Below, piece after piece: positions 51,380 through 60,850 of a stretch of DNA of 64,000 bases; within the stretch, counting starts at the first letter, position 1, and every line of letters starts with the position of its first letter. This stretch comes from Bog-756 sp963738545 (lineage in GTDB: Bacteria > Actinomycetota > Acidimicrobiia > Acidimicrobiales > RAAP-2). The stretch spans positions 310,001 through 374,000 of the forward strand of contig CAVTXA010000007.1 in the NCBI GenBank assembly GCA_963738545.1. The letters are read 5' to 3'. The notes below the pieces were generated by a model. It was not told where the DNA came from. It did no database searches and saw only the letters and a list, made by a program, of their open reading frames with translations. A program made the position numbers and the translations under genes.

Positions 51380-52807
51380 TCAAGCCGGCGTCATCGTCCA
51401 CCCGGTGAGGACCAGGCTGCCGTCGTCCACGTCGGCCTGCATGGAGATCCGGTACCGGCCGGAGGCATGATCCCCAGCCAGAACGGGCTCGGTGGCGAGC
51501 GACGACCCGATCATCGTGGCACCGACCACATCGAGGGACGGGTTGAAGTCGACGTTGTTGTAGGTGATCCGGCTCCCGACCAGCGGTGCGGCGGCCGAGA
51601 ACGGTACGGTCGGGGCGATGGCCGCCCACCAGGACGGCTGATCCTGCTCGGCCGCTCTGACGGCGGCGAAGTAGAGCTGCAACACGGCGTCCTCGTCGTC
51701 GAGTGGTGCTGCGCTCTCCTGCCACCCCACGGCCGGCGACCCGGTGAGGGTCAGCGTGCCCAGGGGGGCCGGGTTGTGGGCCAGATCCAATCCCTGGGCG
51801 GCCAGCGCCGGTGGTGCAGGCACCACCGGGGCCACCCCCGGGCGCACCGCGCCGGTGGGCGAACCGGCATCGACCACGCGGGTGAGCGTGGCGTCGAGCA
51901 CGTACCGCTGCGACGTGAGGAAGAGGGCGTCGAGCGGGTAGCAGGTGATCAGCACCAACTGCTCGGCGGCCGTCTGCACGATGGGAGAGCCGGCCGGCAC
52001 CACCCGGTGGTCGGCCACCGTGTACTCGAAGGTCCGGCACGGCGTGACCACCGAGACGGTGGCTCCCGCGTCGAGTTGCGCGATGTGGCTGAACCAGGTG
52101 ACGTCGTGGGCCGCCAGCACCGATGTGCCCGGTGAGCCCGGCCACGAGCTGGCCGGCACATGCCCCACCGCCACGCTCAGCTGGCTTTCCCCCGCCCCGT
52201 CGACCACCGGGGCCAGAAGTCCGATGGAGGGCGCCTCGAGTAGCGCGTACGCGGGAGGCAGCGAGGTCCCGTTCCCACCCGAGGGAGCGGTGGCGGCCAG
52301 TGCGGGCCCCGGGGAGTCACTGGCACCCCCGGCGACGTCCGTGACCGACGGGGGGAGTGGGGACACACAGGCACCCACCGCTCGGGCGTGCGTTGCCGAC
52401 TGCTCCTCCGAGTGGATGAGGGCCGTACCCGTACGGATGGAGTGCTGGTAGTAGAGGAACACGTGGGTGCCCAGGGCGACGCCGCAGACCATCGACAGGA
52501 CGGCCGCCACATACGCCGCCATCCGCGCCGGCGACCTAGTGGAGTGGGTGGAGCGGATTCCCGGACCGGGACCGGTGGTCCTAACCCGGTCAGCCACGGA
52601 CCGATCTGGCTGACCGGGGTCGGACGGGTACGTGGCGTATGAGGCAACCGGCAGCTCCGGCACGGAAGCCGCCCGGTGCAACTCCGGCACGGGAGCCGCC
52701 TGGTGCAGCTCCGGCACGGGAGCCGCCAGGGGCAGTTCAGGAACGGAAGCCGCGACCGGCCGCACCGGGGACGGCGCCTGGCGCGGTCGGCTCTCCCACG
52801 GGCTCAC
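51380..52807 (-). CDS. Sortase (class D/E-like) with N-terminal 9-residue repeats and an extra C-terminal domain
   Basis: The sortase core holds the catalytic His in SVLAAHDVTWFSHI, the Cys in LVLITCYPL (the TLxTC-type motif) and the Arg in TSQRYVLDATLT. A single helix (MAAYVAAVLSMVCGVALGTH) anchors it with the N-terminus inside. The cytoplasmic tail has four VPEL-type 9-residue repeats (VPELPLAAP, VPELHQAAP and variants). After the core, about 100 residues form an additional NTF2/SnoaL-like-looking domain (DEDAVLQLYFAAVRAAEQDQ), unusual for sortases. I prefer the GTG pair at 52807-52810, with GGGGG upstream, over the ATG-type start at 52930. No clear LPxTG or LAxTG substrate is seen in the window. 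Confidence 0.75.
   Translation of the reverse strand: MSPWESRPRQAPSPVRPVAASVPELPLAAPVPELHQAAPVPELHRAASVPELPVASYATYPSDPGQPDRSVADRVRTTGPGPGIRSTHSTRSPARMAAYVAAVLSMVCGVALGTHVFLYYQHSIRTGTALIHSEEQSATHARAVGACVSPLPPSVTDVAGGASDSPGPALAATAPSGGNGTSLPPAYALLEAPSIGLLAPVVDGAGESQLSVAVGHVPASSWPGSPGTSVLAAHDVTWFSHIAQLDAGATVSVVTPCRTFEYTVADHRVVPAGSPIVQTAAEQLVLITCYPLDALFLTSQRYVLDATLTRVVDAGSPTGAVRPGVAPVVPAPPALAAQGLDLAHNPAPLGTLTLTGSPAVGWQESAAPLDDEDAVLQLYFAAVRAAEQDQPSWWAAIAPTVPFSAAAPLVGSRITYNNVDFNPSLDVVGATMIGSSLATEPVLAGDHASGRYRISMQADVDDGSLVLTGWTMTPA
52653..52753. repeat. Four 27-bp tandem repeats in the sortase gene
   Basis: Units beginning AGCTCCGGCACGG, AACTCCGGCACGG, AGCTCCGGCACGG and AGTTCAGGAACGG encode the VPEL repeats on the opposite strand. 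Differences lie mainly in codon third positions and in two variable residues, consistent with recent tandem expansion. Confidence 0.7.
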
Positions 52808-53068
52808 CACACCCCCAAGTATTTCGGCTTTCGGCCCTCCAACACGGCATGGTGGCACCGACTGATCCTTGGTCACGGCGACAGGGCACCAACGGTGGAG
52901 ATGGGGAATCCCCTGCATGCACTCATCCACCGGGGGACCCTCGAGGCTTCGCGTCCCCCGTGACCGCGGAACGGTGGTCGACGTCGCCTACCATGGACCC
53001 TTGCCTCGGCGGCCAGCGACACCCGACACCTGCCCACCCGTACCGCCTCCGTCCATCCGAGGTCCACG

Positions 53069-54028
53069 ATGCTCTGTCCCCAAGGCCATCTACTTCCCGT
53101 ACCCGATTTCACGGCAAAGTTCTGTCCGACCTGCGGTTCCGAGCTGATCAACCCGTGCCCGGTCGGGCACGACAACGTGGCCAACGCACGGTTCTGCCGG
53201 GAGTGCGGGCGATCCATGGGACTGCCGTCGGGCAACCCGACCTTGGCCACGGTGCCCGTCATCCCTCCGACCACCGCCGTGGTGCGCCCAGCGCTGGCCG
53301 AGACCGTCGCCACCCCCCGGTCCGTCGGTGACCGACCCACCGATCCCCCGCTCCCGCCCCCAACGGCCGCCGATGCCGGGGTGTCCCCGGGGCGAGGGAA
53401 AGGCCTGCTCATCGCCATCGTCGCCATCGCCGTGGCCGTGGTGGCGGTGGTCATCGCCGTCCTCGCCACCTCCTCGTCCCCCTCCGCCAACGCCCCCACC
53501 ACACCTTCGACCATCGGGACACCCTCGACGACCGTTGCGCCCACCACCTCGACCTCGACGTCGACCACCCTGTCGCCCCAGGCCCTGGGCCAGGGACAGG
53601 CCCTCACCTCGTTGCTGTCCCAGAGCTCCGGGAGTAGGAGCCAGGTGGGATCGGCCACCGCAGCCATCGCCGCCTGTGGTGACACGGCCGGGGCCCAGTC
53701 GACCCTGACCGCGGCCCAGGCCTCCCGCCAGGCCCTGGTGAGTCAACTCGGCCAGCTCGACCTCTCGGCCCTCCCCCAGTCATCCGCGCTGACCAGTGCC
53801 CTGACCAGCGCCTGGCAGAGCTCAGCCAGCTCGGATGGGGCCTATGCCCAGTGGGCGGCCGACGAGCAGGCCAAGACCTGTGTGCCCAACGACACCTCGG
53901 ATGCCAGCTATCAGGCGGCCCTGGCCGACGACGGTCACGCCTCGACGGCCAAGAACCAGTTCACCTCCCTCTGGAATCCCATCGCCACCTCCCTCGGGCT
54001 GCAGCAGTGGCAGCCCAACCAGTTCTGA
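53069..54028 (+). CDS. Zinc-ribbon membrane protein with extracytoplasmic domain
   Basis: A 319-residue intact protein. Residues 3-48 hold two zinc-ribbon-like Cys/His pairs (CPQGH with CPTCG; CPVGH with CRECG). A Pro-rich linker precedes one transmembrane helix (LLIAIVAIAVAVVAVVIAVL, about 112-132) and a Thr/Ser-rich spacer. The C-terminal 150 residues are Ala/Gln/Ser-rich and helical (ALTSLLSQSSGSRSQVGSAT), with one Cys pair. Zinc ribbon inside and sensor-like domain outside is a common actinobacterial arrangement, but the role is unknown. It is divergent from the sortase gene with about 260 bp between starts. Confidence 0.6.
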   Translation: MLCPQGHLLPVPDFTAKFCPTCGSELINPCPVGHDNVANARFCRECGRSMGLPSGNPTLATVPVIPPTTAVVRPALAETVATPRSVGDRPTDPPLPPPTAADAGVSPGRGKGLLIAIVAIAVAVVAVVIAVLATSSSPSANAPTTPSTIGTPSTTVAPTTSTSTSTTLSPQALGQGQALTSLLSQSSGSRSQVGSATAAIAACGDTAGAQSTLTAAQASRQALVSQLGQLDLSALPQSSALTSALTSAWQSSASSDGAYAQWAADEQAKTCVPNDTSDASYQAALADDGHASTAKNQFTSLWNPIATSLGLQQWQPNQF

Positions 54029-54162
54029 CCGACCGGCCGCTCGGCGGCATGGCGGCGCCGGGTGCCGCCTCCCCGAGTCGGACGAGGCGGACAGCGGGTC
54101 CAGAGGCGCACCCGGACCTGGGCACCCCGCCTCGCAGGGCAGTCAGCCCGTACAGTGATCCC

Positions 54163-56848
54163 ATGGCAGTCCGGCGCGTGGCCATCGTCCCCCACACCCA
54201 CTGGGATCGCGAGTGGTACCACTCCTACCAGGAGTTCCGCCTCAAGCTGGTCGACACCCTCGACACCCTGCTGACCCTGCTCGAGTCCGACGACAGCTAT
54301 GCCCACTTCATGCTCGACGGCCAGATGGCCGTGGTGGACGACTACCTCGAGGTCCGGCCCGAGGGCGAGGAGCGCCTGGTCGCGCTGGCCGCCGCCGGGC
54401 GGCTCAGCATGGGCCCCTGGTACATCCTGATGGACGAGTTCCTGGCCTCGGGCGAGACCATCATCCGCAACCTCCAGATGGGCCTCCGCCGCGGCGCCGC
54501 CTTCGGCGGGACCATGCCTGTGGGCTACCTGCCGGACATGTTCGGCCACATCGCCCAGATGCCCCAGATCCTGAGCCAGGCCGGACTGGCCGACGCCGTG
54601 GTCTGGCGGGGCGTACCCTCCGCCATCACCCGGAGCGGGTTCTGGTGGGAGGCACCCGACGGCTCCACCGTGCGGGCCGAATACCTTCCCGACGGCTACG
54701 GCAACGGCGCCGCACTCCCCGACGACGCCAAGGCCCTGGTCGAACGGACGGCCGAGCTCATCGAGGACTCCGGGGCGTTCGTGCTGGGTGACCTCCTGTG
54801 CATGAACGGCTCCGACCACCTCATGCCCCAGCCCGAGCTGGGCCGGGTCGTGGCCGAGGCCAACGCCCTCCAGGACGACATCGCCTTTTCCGTCACCTCC
54901 TTACCCCGCTATCTGGCCGCCGCCCCCCGGGAGGGCCTGGAGCGGTGGCGGGGCGAACTGCGGTCGGGATCCCGGGCCAACATGTTGATGGGTGTCACCT
55001 CGAACCGGGTCGACGTGAAGCGCTCGGGGGAGCTGGCCACCCGCCAGCTCGAGCGCCGGGCCGAGCCGCTGGCCGCCCTGTTCCAGCCGCCGTCGGCCTG
55101 GCCGCAGCGCCAGCTCGACCTGGCCTGGAAGGAGGTGGTGCGCAACTCGGCCCACGACTCCATCTGTGCCTGTTCGGTCGATGACGTTGTCGACGCTGTC
55201 CTCCACCGCTATACCGAGGCCCGGACCATCGCCACCGGACTGGCGGATCGGGCCATCCGTTCGCTGGCCCGATCGATGGCCACCCCCGGCGACTACGTAC
55301 TCAATCCCGCGGCCCGGCCCCGGTCCGGTGTCGTCGAGCTGGTGGTCGGGGCGGACGACCCGCCGGCCCCCGGCGTCCAGGTGCTCTCCGAAGAGGCCAG
55401 GCCGACGGCCCCGAGGGAGCTCGACACCGAGACCGTCCGCACCATCCTCAAGCAGCTGCAGGGACCCCAGATCGAGCATGACGCCTGGCTCCAGGACATC
55501 GCCGTCGAAGAGGACGACGACGGCATCAGCGTGCTGTTCTCGGTGGGACCCGAGGAGCGGCGCAACGTCCCCATCGCCCAGGCCAAGCGGGACATCGTCG
55601 CCCGCATGGAGGCCCGTCCCGATGCGGCCATCCGTCTGGGCCTGGACCAACGGCCCACGCGTCGCATCGTGGCCCGGGTCGACGAGGTGGCCGGCTACGG
55701 ATGGCGACCGTTCCAACCCGTGCCGGCGGTCCACCCGGCCACGGCCAGCGGACCCGGTGAGCCGGTGGCGCTGTCCAACGGCCTGGTCTCGATCGAGGTC
55801 GACGAGCAGGCGGGCACCTTCTCGCTCAACGGCATCGGCCCGGCTACGGCCGGCTGGTGGACGGCGGGGACCTGGGTGACTCCTACAACTACTCACCCCC
55901 CACAGAGGACAGCTTCGTGGACACACCGGATGCGGTGGCCGTCCGGGTCATCGAGTCCGGCCCCGTGCGGGCCCGGGTGGTCATCACCACCACCTACCTG
56001 CTCCCCGACCACGTCGACTGGCGGATCGAAGGCCCGGGTGGGGACCCAGGCCACCGAGATCGAGACGATCCTGGAGCTCCGGGCGGACGAGCCGGCGCTG
56101 CGGGTCACCACCTCGTTCGTCAACCAGAGTCGGGACCACCGCCTCCGGGTCCATCTCCCCCTGCCCCGACCGGCAGAAACGTCACAGGCCGAGTGCGCCT
56201 TCGCCGTAGTCGAGCGGGGGCTCACGGCCGAGGGCGGTCCCGACGAGTTCGGCCTGCCCACCGCACCGGCCCGTCGCTTCGTCTCGGCCGGGGGCCTGAC
56301 CGTGGTCCACGACGGGGTGTGCGAGTACGAACTGGTCGACATCGACCCCCGGTCCCGAAGGGGACCGAGCGACAACGCTGGCCTTGACCGTGGTGCGGTC
56401 CACGGGCATGTTGTCCCGGGCCGGCATGGCCTACCGGCCCTACCCGGCCGGCCCGGTGACCCCGGTGGAGGGACTCCAGATGACCGGCCGCCGGATCACC
56501 CTCCACTACGCGCTGGCCCTGGATGTCGACGACCCCTACGCCCTGGCCGACGACATCCTTCTCCCCCTCGAGGTGGTGACCAGCAGTGGGGGTGGTGTCC
56601 GCCCTCCGGTCGGGAGTGCGTTGTCCGTCTCCGGTGCCGAAGTGAGTGCCGTCCGAAGGGACGGGGACCTGATCGAGGTCCGCGTCTTCAATCCCCGTTC
56701 GACGCCGACGACGGTGTCGATAGCCGGTCAGTCGGGATGGCTGGTCGATCTGCGGGGCTACCCCCAGAGCCCCTTCGTTGGCTCGTTCGATCTGCGGCCC
56801 CACGGACTGGCGACGGTCAGGCTGCGCGACGGCGTGGTGACCGGCTGA
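54163..56848 (+). CDS. GH38 alpha-mannosidase (frameshifted)
   Basis: A cytoplasmic alpha-mannosidase with no signal peptide. HTHWDREWYHSY (His11, His13, Asp15) supplies zinc ligands; GYLPDMFGH carries the predicted nucleophile Asp125; KEVVRNSAHDSICACSVDD carries the conserved His of the family. The pattern is closest to the bacterial mannosylglycerate-hydrolase-like branch. The middle and C-terminal beta-sandwich domains follow (SNGLVSIEVDEQAGTFSLNG; YRPYPAGPVTPVEGLQMTGR). The frame changes near 55858, 56040 and 56375, always resuming family-like sequence. It could recycle mannose from imported or intracellular mannosides, fitting the mannose theme of the region. The start has no strong ribosome site. 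Confidence 0.85.
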
Positions 56849-57013
56849 GCCGGGGTCCCACGCCTGGCCGCCGAGCGGCTGGCCGGTCGACTGGCTAGCT
56901 TTGGGCTGGGCAGAGGCCCAGGCCAGACGAAGAGCGGGGGGATTCCGTGAAGGTCATGCAGCCTTTTCGTTCTGTCCGTGGATCGGCGCGGACCCAGTGA
57001 GGCCCGGAGTCCG

Positions 57014-58485
57014 ATGACCCGACCGAGGCGACGGGCGGGACATCATCGCGGATCCCATCGGGGGAGGGCGCTGACGACGGTGGGGTCGGCTGGGTGCGGC
57101 CTTGCTTCTAGCCGCTCTATCGACGATGTCCTCCTCGAGCGCGGCCGCATCGACGGGAGGGTCACTCTCCCCGGTGAGCTCGGCCAGCACCTCCAGCCGC
57201 GGGGTGACCCAGCACGACATCAACGTGGTCTTTCCCGTGGTGTCGCTCAACTCGCTGGCCGGTAAGGAGGGCTTCGCCGAGGATGCCGAGTACGGGGAGC
57301 AGATCAAGGCCATCACGCTCTTCGTGAAGCAGGTCAACGAAGCACGGTGGCATCCACGGCCGAAAGATCGATCCCATCATCACCGGCTACGACCCGACCA
57401 ACGAGTCCCAGATGCGGGCGTTGTGCAAGACCTGGACCGAGGGGTCACCGGCCGCCTTCGCGGTGGTGGACGGCCTGGGCGCCTGGACCGGGGACAACCA
57501 GCTGTGCATCACCCAGGAGGGCCACACCCCGTTCCTCGGGGCGTGGACGACGGTTACGAACTGGACCAAGACGGGCTCTCCCTACCTCTGGTGGATCGGT
57601 CCCGACCAGGCCACCATCCTCCAGGCCGTGGTCGACTGGGGACTGGGCGCCCACCTGATCGGCGGCACGATCAAAGTGGGCATCATCGCCGGCAGCCGGG
57701 CCTCGGACCAGACCGCTCTCGACAGTTACCTCCTCCCTGATCTCCGCAACGCGGGCGTCGACCCCATCGTGAAAACCATCGACGCCGACCCCAACGACAC
57801 CGCCACCACCGGAACCCAGTCCCCCCTAGTCATCCAACAGCTGCGGAGCGCCGGCGTGACGTCGGTCATCCCGTTGATGCCGTTCAACGTCTTCTTCCCG
57901 GTGCTCCAGGCCGAGACGGCACAGCAGTACTTCCCTCGGCTCCTCCTCAGCGACTACGAGTCGAGCATCCTCTCGTCACTCGGGCTCATCCCCGTCCCCT
58001 ACGCCAAAGCCCTCGACGGCCAGGAAGGGGTGACCACCGAGACCCTGGGGGGCATCGACGATCCTCGCCCCGAGAGCCAGGGCGGCTACGACACCGGGGT
58101 GCGGCAATGCTGGACAACCTGGCACCAGGTCTATCCCCAGACGCCACCGGGGAATATCAACGACTTCATCGAGGAGCAGGGACCCATCGTCGGATGGTGC
58201 CAGGCCATCCATCTGTTCGAGACGGCGGCCACCGCCGCCGGACCCGGCCTCAACCGGCGCAGCTTCGTCACGGCCATGTCCAAGATCAAGAACTTTCCCG
58301 GTACCTGGTCTCCGACACTGAGCTACGGCCCGAACAAGCGGTATGGACCGACGGAATACCAAGTGGTGAGGCTGCACGTCAACTCGCCGCCCTCGTCACT
58401 GTGCAAACAGGGCGCCGGGCAGCCGGCAGCGATGGCCTGCTGGGTCAATGTTCAGCCTTGGCAACAGTTGCCTGCAGGCCGATAG
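57014..58485 (+). CDS. Periplasmic-binding-protein-like (LivJ-type) substrate-binding protein (frameshifted)
   Basis: A type I solute-binding protein of the branched-chain-amino-acid/receptor family. After the frame change near 57345 the family core is clear: PIITGYDPTNESQMRALCKT, KVGIIAGSRASDQTALDSYL and VIQQLRSAGVTSVIPLMPF. The N-terminus is also broken near 57090. Reading from the ATG at 57014 gives a basic start, and the other frame supplies the hydrophobic LLLAALSTM core of a signal peptide. No lipobox is certain, and no permease or ATPase genes are nearby, so it is an orphan. Many C-terminal Cys (CKQ, MACWVN) suggest disulfides. Ligand unknown. Confidence 0.65.
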
Positions 58486-58888
58486 CAGCTGGCTAAGCAA
58501 TGGCACCCGCCGCGCTCACTGTCCGCCGCTTTGCGGTGCATCACGGTCGATATCCTCCACCGAAAGTCCACGCCGGCTGTCCGATGAGTGAAACCTTCGA
58601 AGTCGAGGCAACCCAGGCCAGACCGATCAGACAATTGTTGAACAACTGTCGAACTCGAACCACTCGAGTCGAGGCAGTAGAGCGGCGATCGGCGGTTATC
58701 GGTGAGCCTTGCATTGGCAATCTCATGCTCAACGACGAATCTCCATTTCCAGCCAGCGGTACCCAGCTGAAACTCAAAGCGTCAACGCGTCTTCTCGGTG
58801 TCTGAGTCGCTCTTTACGATGTCACGCTGAGCACGTCAGCCCACCACGGGCTCATTCGTGCCTAGGTCGATCAGGCCGCCTTGTTGAC
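58486..58888. other. Start of a lower-G+C intergenic patch
   Basis: About 400 bp between the substrate-binding protein and the signal peptidase (convergent). G+C drops visibly here and stays lower to about 61 kb. A 101-codon open frame (58500-58805) lacks family support. The strongest structures are the palindrome and hairpin at 58631-58678. No tRNA was recognised. Confidence 0.45.
58631..58678. other. Near-perfect palindrome overlapping a stem-loop
   Basis: ACAATTGTTGAACAACTGT (58631-58649) is a 19-bp palindrome with one mismatched pair. It runs into a hairpin whose arms ACTGTC / GGCAGT and ACTCGA / TCGAGT close an ACCAC loop (58645-58678). Both lie at the junction between normal and lower-G+C sequence. 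A terminator for the convergent genes, an operator or an insertion-site relic are all possible. Confidence 0.4.
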
Positions 58889-59566
58889 CTAGGCGTTCAT
58901 CGGCGCTTCCACCTTAACCAGGGGAGGATCACAAGCACTTTGTAATGCAAAACGATCGAGGCTCGGAACTGGTTGGGGGCGAATATGGCCCGCCTCCACA
59001 TCACGAGATTTGGCCAAGTAACCAACGCCAAGTGCAACGCTCACATCGTCAGTAGGGGGCCTATAACTCGTGACAGGGTCGCGCCTGTCGCTGCGGACTC
59101 TATGACGCGGCTCCGTGACCCCCGATCCAGCTAGTGACCAGATCTGCCAACAAAGGACCACGCCCAAGAGAATGGCGGCCATACCTACTGGGTTCTTGGC
59201 GAACTCAAGCCAGTAACCCAGCTGCCGGGGAGCCGCTACAACACCCCCAACAATGTCAGTCTTTGGAACATGCCAGGGGTCGTCCGTCCTATTCGCATCG
59301 CCTTTGGTGGTAGTCAATCCATTGGAACTGATGGATATCAGGCGATGCGTAACCACTTCCCCGTCCTCAACGAACGTGACGACTTGACCTATGCGATAGC
59401 TATCCACTCGCACGATCACTGCACTCTTTGTCGGAATGGTTGGAGTCATCGAGCCGGTGTGCACGATGTAGATCCTGTAGGGAATTCCCCCCATAGCAAC
59501 TAGAACGAAACCGGCCAATGCCAACACAGGCAATAAAACGAGCAAAATTCGACTAAGTGGCCTCAT
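58889..59566 (-). CDS. sipW: SipW-type signal peptidase I
   Basis: A 225-residue membrane protease of the ER/archaeal-like S26 class. An N-terminal helix (RILLVLLPVLALAGFVLVAM) is followed by the catalytic Ser in HTGSMTPTIPTKSAV, the His in GEVVTHRLISIS (His replaces the Lys of ordinary bacterial enzymes) and TKGDANRTDDPW. A second helix (VGMAAILLGVVLCWQIW) lies near residue 160. I chose the ATG at 59566; the longer TTG frame from 59599 would run through a hairpin. It follows a TasA-like gene on the same strand, the usual partnership in which SipW processes biofilm-matrix proteins with a cognate signal. Codons are richer in A/T than in the rest of the window. Confidence 0.85.
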   Translation of the reverse strand: MRPLSRILLVLLPVLALAGFVLVAMGGIPYRIYIVHTGSMTPTIPTKSAVIVRVDSYRIGQVVTFVEDGEVVTHRLISISSNGLTTTKGDANRTDDPWHVPKTDIVGGVVAAPRQLGYWLEFAKNPVGMAAILLGVVLCWQIWSLAGSGVTEPRHRVRSDRRDPVTSYRPPTDDVSVALGVGYLAKSRDVEAGHIRPQPVPSLDRFALQSACDPPLVKVEAPMNA

Positions 59567-59581
59567 GATCTTTGTGTTCCA

Positions 59582-59619
59582 GGAGGGAGCCGCGCCCAAC
59601 CGCGGACACGGCTCCCTCC
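59582..59619 (-). terminator. Strong hairpin between the TasA-like gene and sipW
   Basis: A perfect 11-bp stem (GGAGGGAGCCG / CGGCTCCCTCC) with a 16-base loop lies 13 bp after the TasA-like stop and 15 bp before the sipW start. There is no T-tract, so partial termination or mRNA processing that lowers protease relative to substrate is likely. The ascending arm also contains a Shine-Dalgarno-like GGAGGG. Confidence 0.6.
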
Positions 59620-59632
59620 AGGGCAGTGCTAC

Positions 59633-60359
59633 CTAGGGTGCCGTGCCAACCGCACCCGGCGTGATACCAGGCTGGGTGGCAACCACGGCGTACGGCAAGC
59701 CATTTCCACTTCCGTCACTCGGATTAATGGTGGTCTGACCGTTGGGGTCCGTGGGGTAGGGATTCGCGCTAACGGGATAGACGTTCCATGCCCCACCTTC
59801 AGCGAGCGGGTTACTTAGCGCGCTCGCGTAATTCGAAGGAGAACGTGGCCCAACCGGTCGACGTCGGCGTGAGACCGCTCGCAACTTTGAGCTGATTGGG
59901 CAATGGCCAACATCCCGACGGTGAAAGGGGCCCACAGGTGGCCACTCGGTCGTTGAGGTTCGCTGAGTCGAATACGTCCCCTAGTCCTCCCGCTCCAGTC
60001 GAGGCGACGTGGATCGTCCCGTAGTGACCCAAATTGTTGAGGGCACTCAGTGCCGTCGCGTTGGGGAACGTCAGCCACACATCCTCAGCGTTCGTTGCGC
60101 ACGTGTTCTGGTAGTAGATCGTGATGGTCTGCGGGGTGCCGGGAAGTAGCGCATTGAAGTTGAAGTCCTGACCACTTCCATGACCGTTGGCAGTTCCGCC
60201 CGACGCGGTGACTTTGATGCAGCCAAGGGTTCCCCTTATTGTCCCAGGCTGACTGTCACTGAAGTACGCTCCTGTCGCGCCAGAGGCGACGAAGGCCGCA
60301 CCGCCTAATAGGGCAACGGTGGCCACCAGTGCCAGGCCTCTGATCTTCAAATTTCGCAT
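59633..60359 (-). CDS. TasA/CalY-like matrix protein with SipW-dependent signal peptide (one frameshift)
   Basis: The N-terminus MRNLKIRGLALVATVALLG leads to the end of the signal, GATGAYFSDSQPG, which is typical of SipW-cognate signal peptides (the YFSD/YFTD motif follows the cleavage site). The secreted part is beta-rich (TPQTITIYYQNTCATNAEDV; VWLTFPNATALSALNNLGHY), like TasA/camelysin fibre proteins. The frame changes near 59830: the first frame stops after SFELRERAK, while the other continues as NYASALSNPLAEGGAW to a stop at 59633, giving about 242 residues. It is followed directly by sipW. A long upstream leader holds a paired palindrome and a riboswitch-like element. Fibre formation is inferred from the family. 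Confidence 0.7.
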
Positions 60360-60421
60360 AAGCTTCTTCTGCTTTCGTTGGTTGGTTTCCGCTGTTGGGC
60401 TTCGGGTTCGCTATTTACTCC

Positions 60422-60475
60422 CCACAGGACTGGCGACCCGGTACTCCGCCCTGTGGATCGACGCTTTGCCTTTGA
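60422..60475 (-). ncRNA. Candidate degenerate cyclic-di-GMP-I (GEMM) riboswitch
   Basis: Read on the minus strand, ATCAAAGGCAAAGC, then TCGATCC, a loop and GGAGT, then ACCGGGTCGCC resemble the 3' half of the cyclic-di-GMP-I aptamer (consensus GCAAAGCC, a P2-type stem and GCCGGGTTGCC). The aptamer's other half (GGCAAACC plus its hairpin) is missing, as if a deletion joined the two GCAAA repeats. CCACAG and CTGTGG close an outer stem. A matrix gene downstream fits cyclic-di-GMP control. This is an eye-made match only. Confidence 0.3.
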
Positions 60476-60850
60476 TACGAGCTCAATAGGCCACCACATG
60501 ACAGAGTCGCACCGGGATTGATCGCGACGCGTCTCCCTGCAGTGTGTCCCAGCTACCTCCAAAAACGTTAGGCAGCCAAGCTCAGGTGGTTGTTGTGAAT
60601 CAGCCGCTTCCACCGCACTGCATTCGTGGCTGGAGACAGCTGAGTTCGGAACCCGACGAGCGCGACAGGCGCCATTCACTACTCCTGGATCTTCATTCCA
60701 GATCCCCCGCATCGACGCTCCTCCGGTTCCAGCCTCCGAACGGGCGTCGGTTTCGCCATTCGCTAACTCTTAGACAGGCGACCAAACGGGTCCAAGAGGT
60801 CAGAGCTCACCCGCCGAGAGTATGCATCAATCTCACACTGGCTTCCACTG

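Noticed and set aside
58640..58680. A possible tRNA on the minus strand from a GGTTCGAGTTC string
   Set aside because: The T-loop-like string lacks a pairing T-stem and no acceptor or anticodon arms can be drawn around it.
60347..60712. A 121-codon frame upstream of the TasA-like gene
   Set aside because: It overlaps the riboswitch-like element and the next start, has no recognisable domain and no ribosome site.
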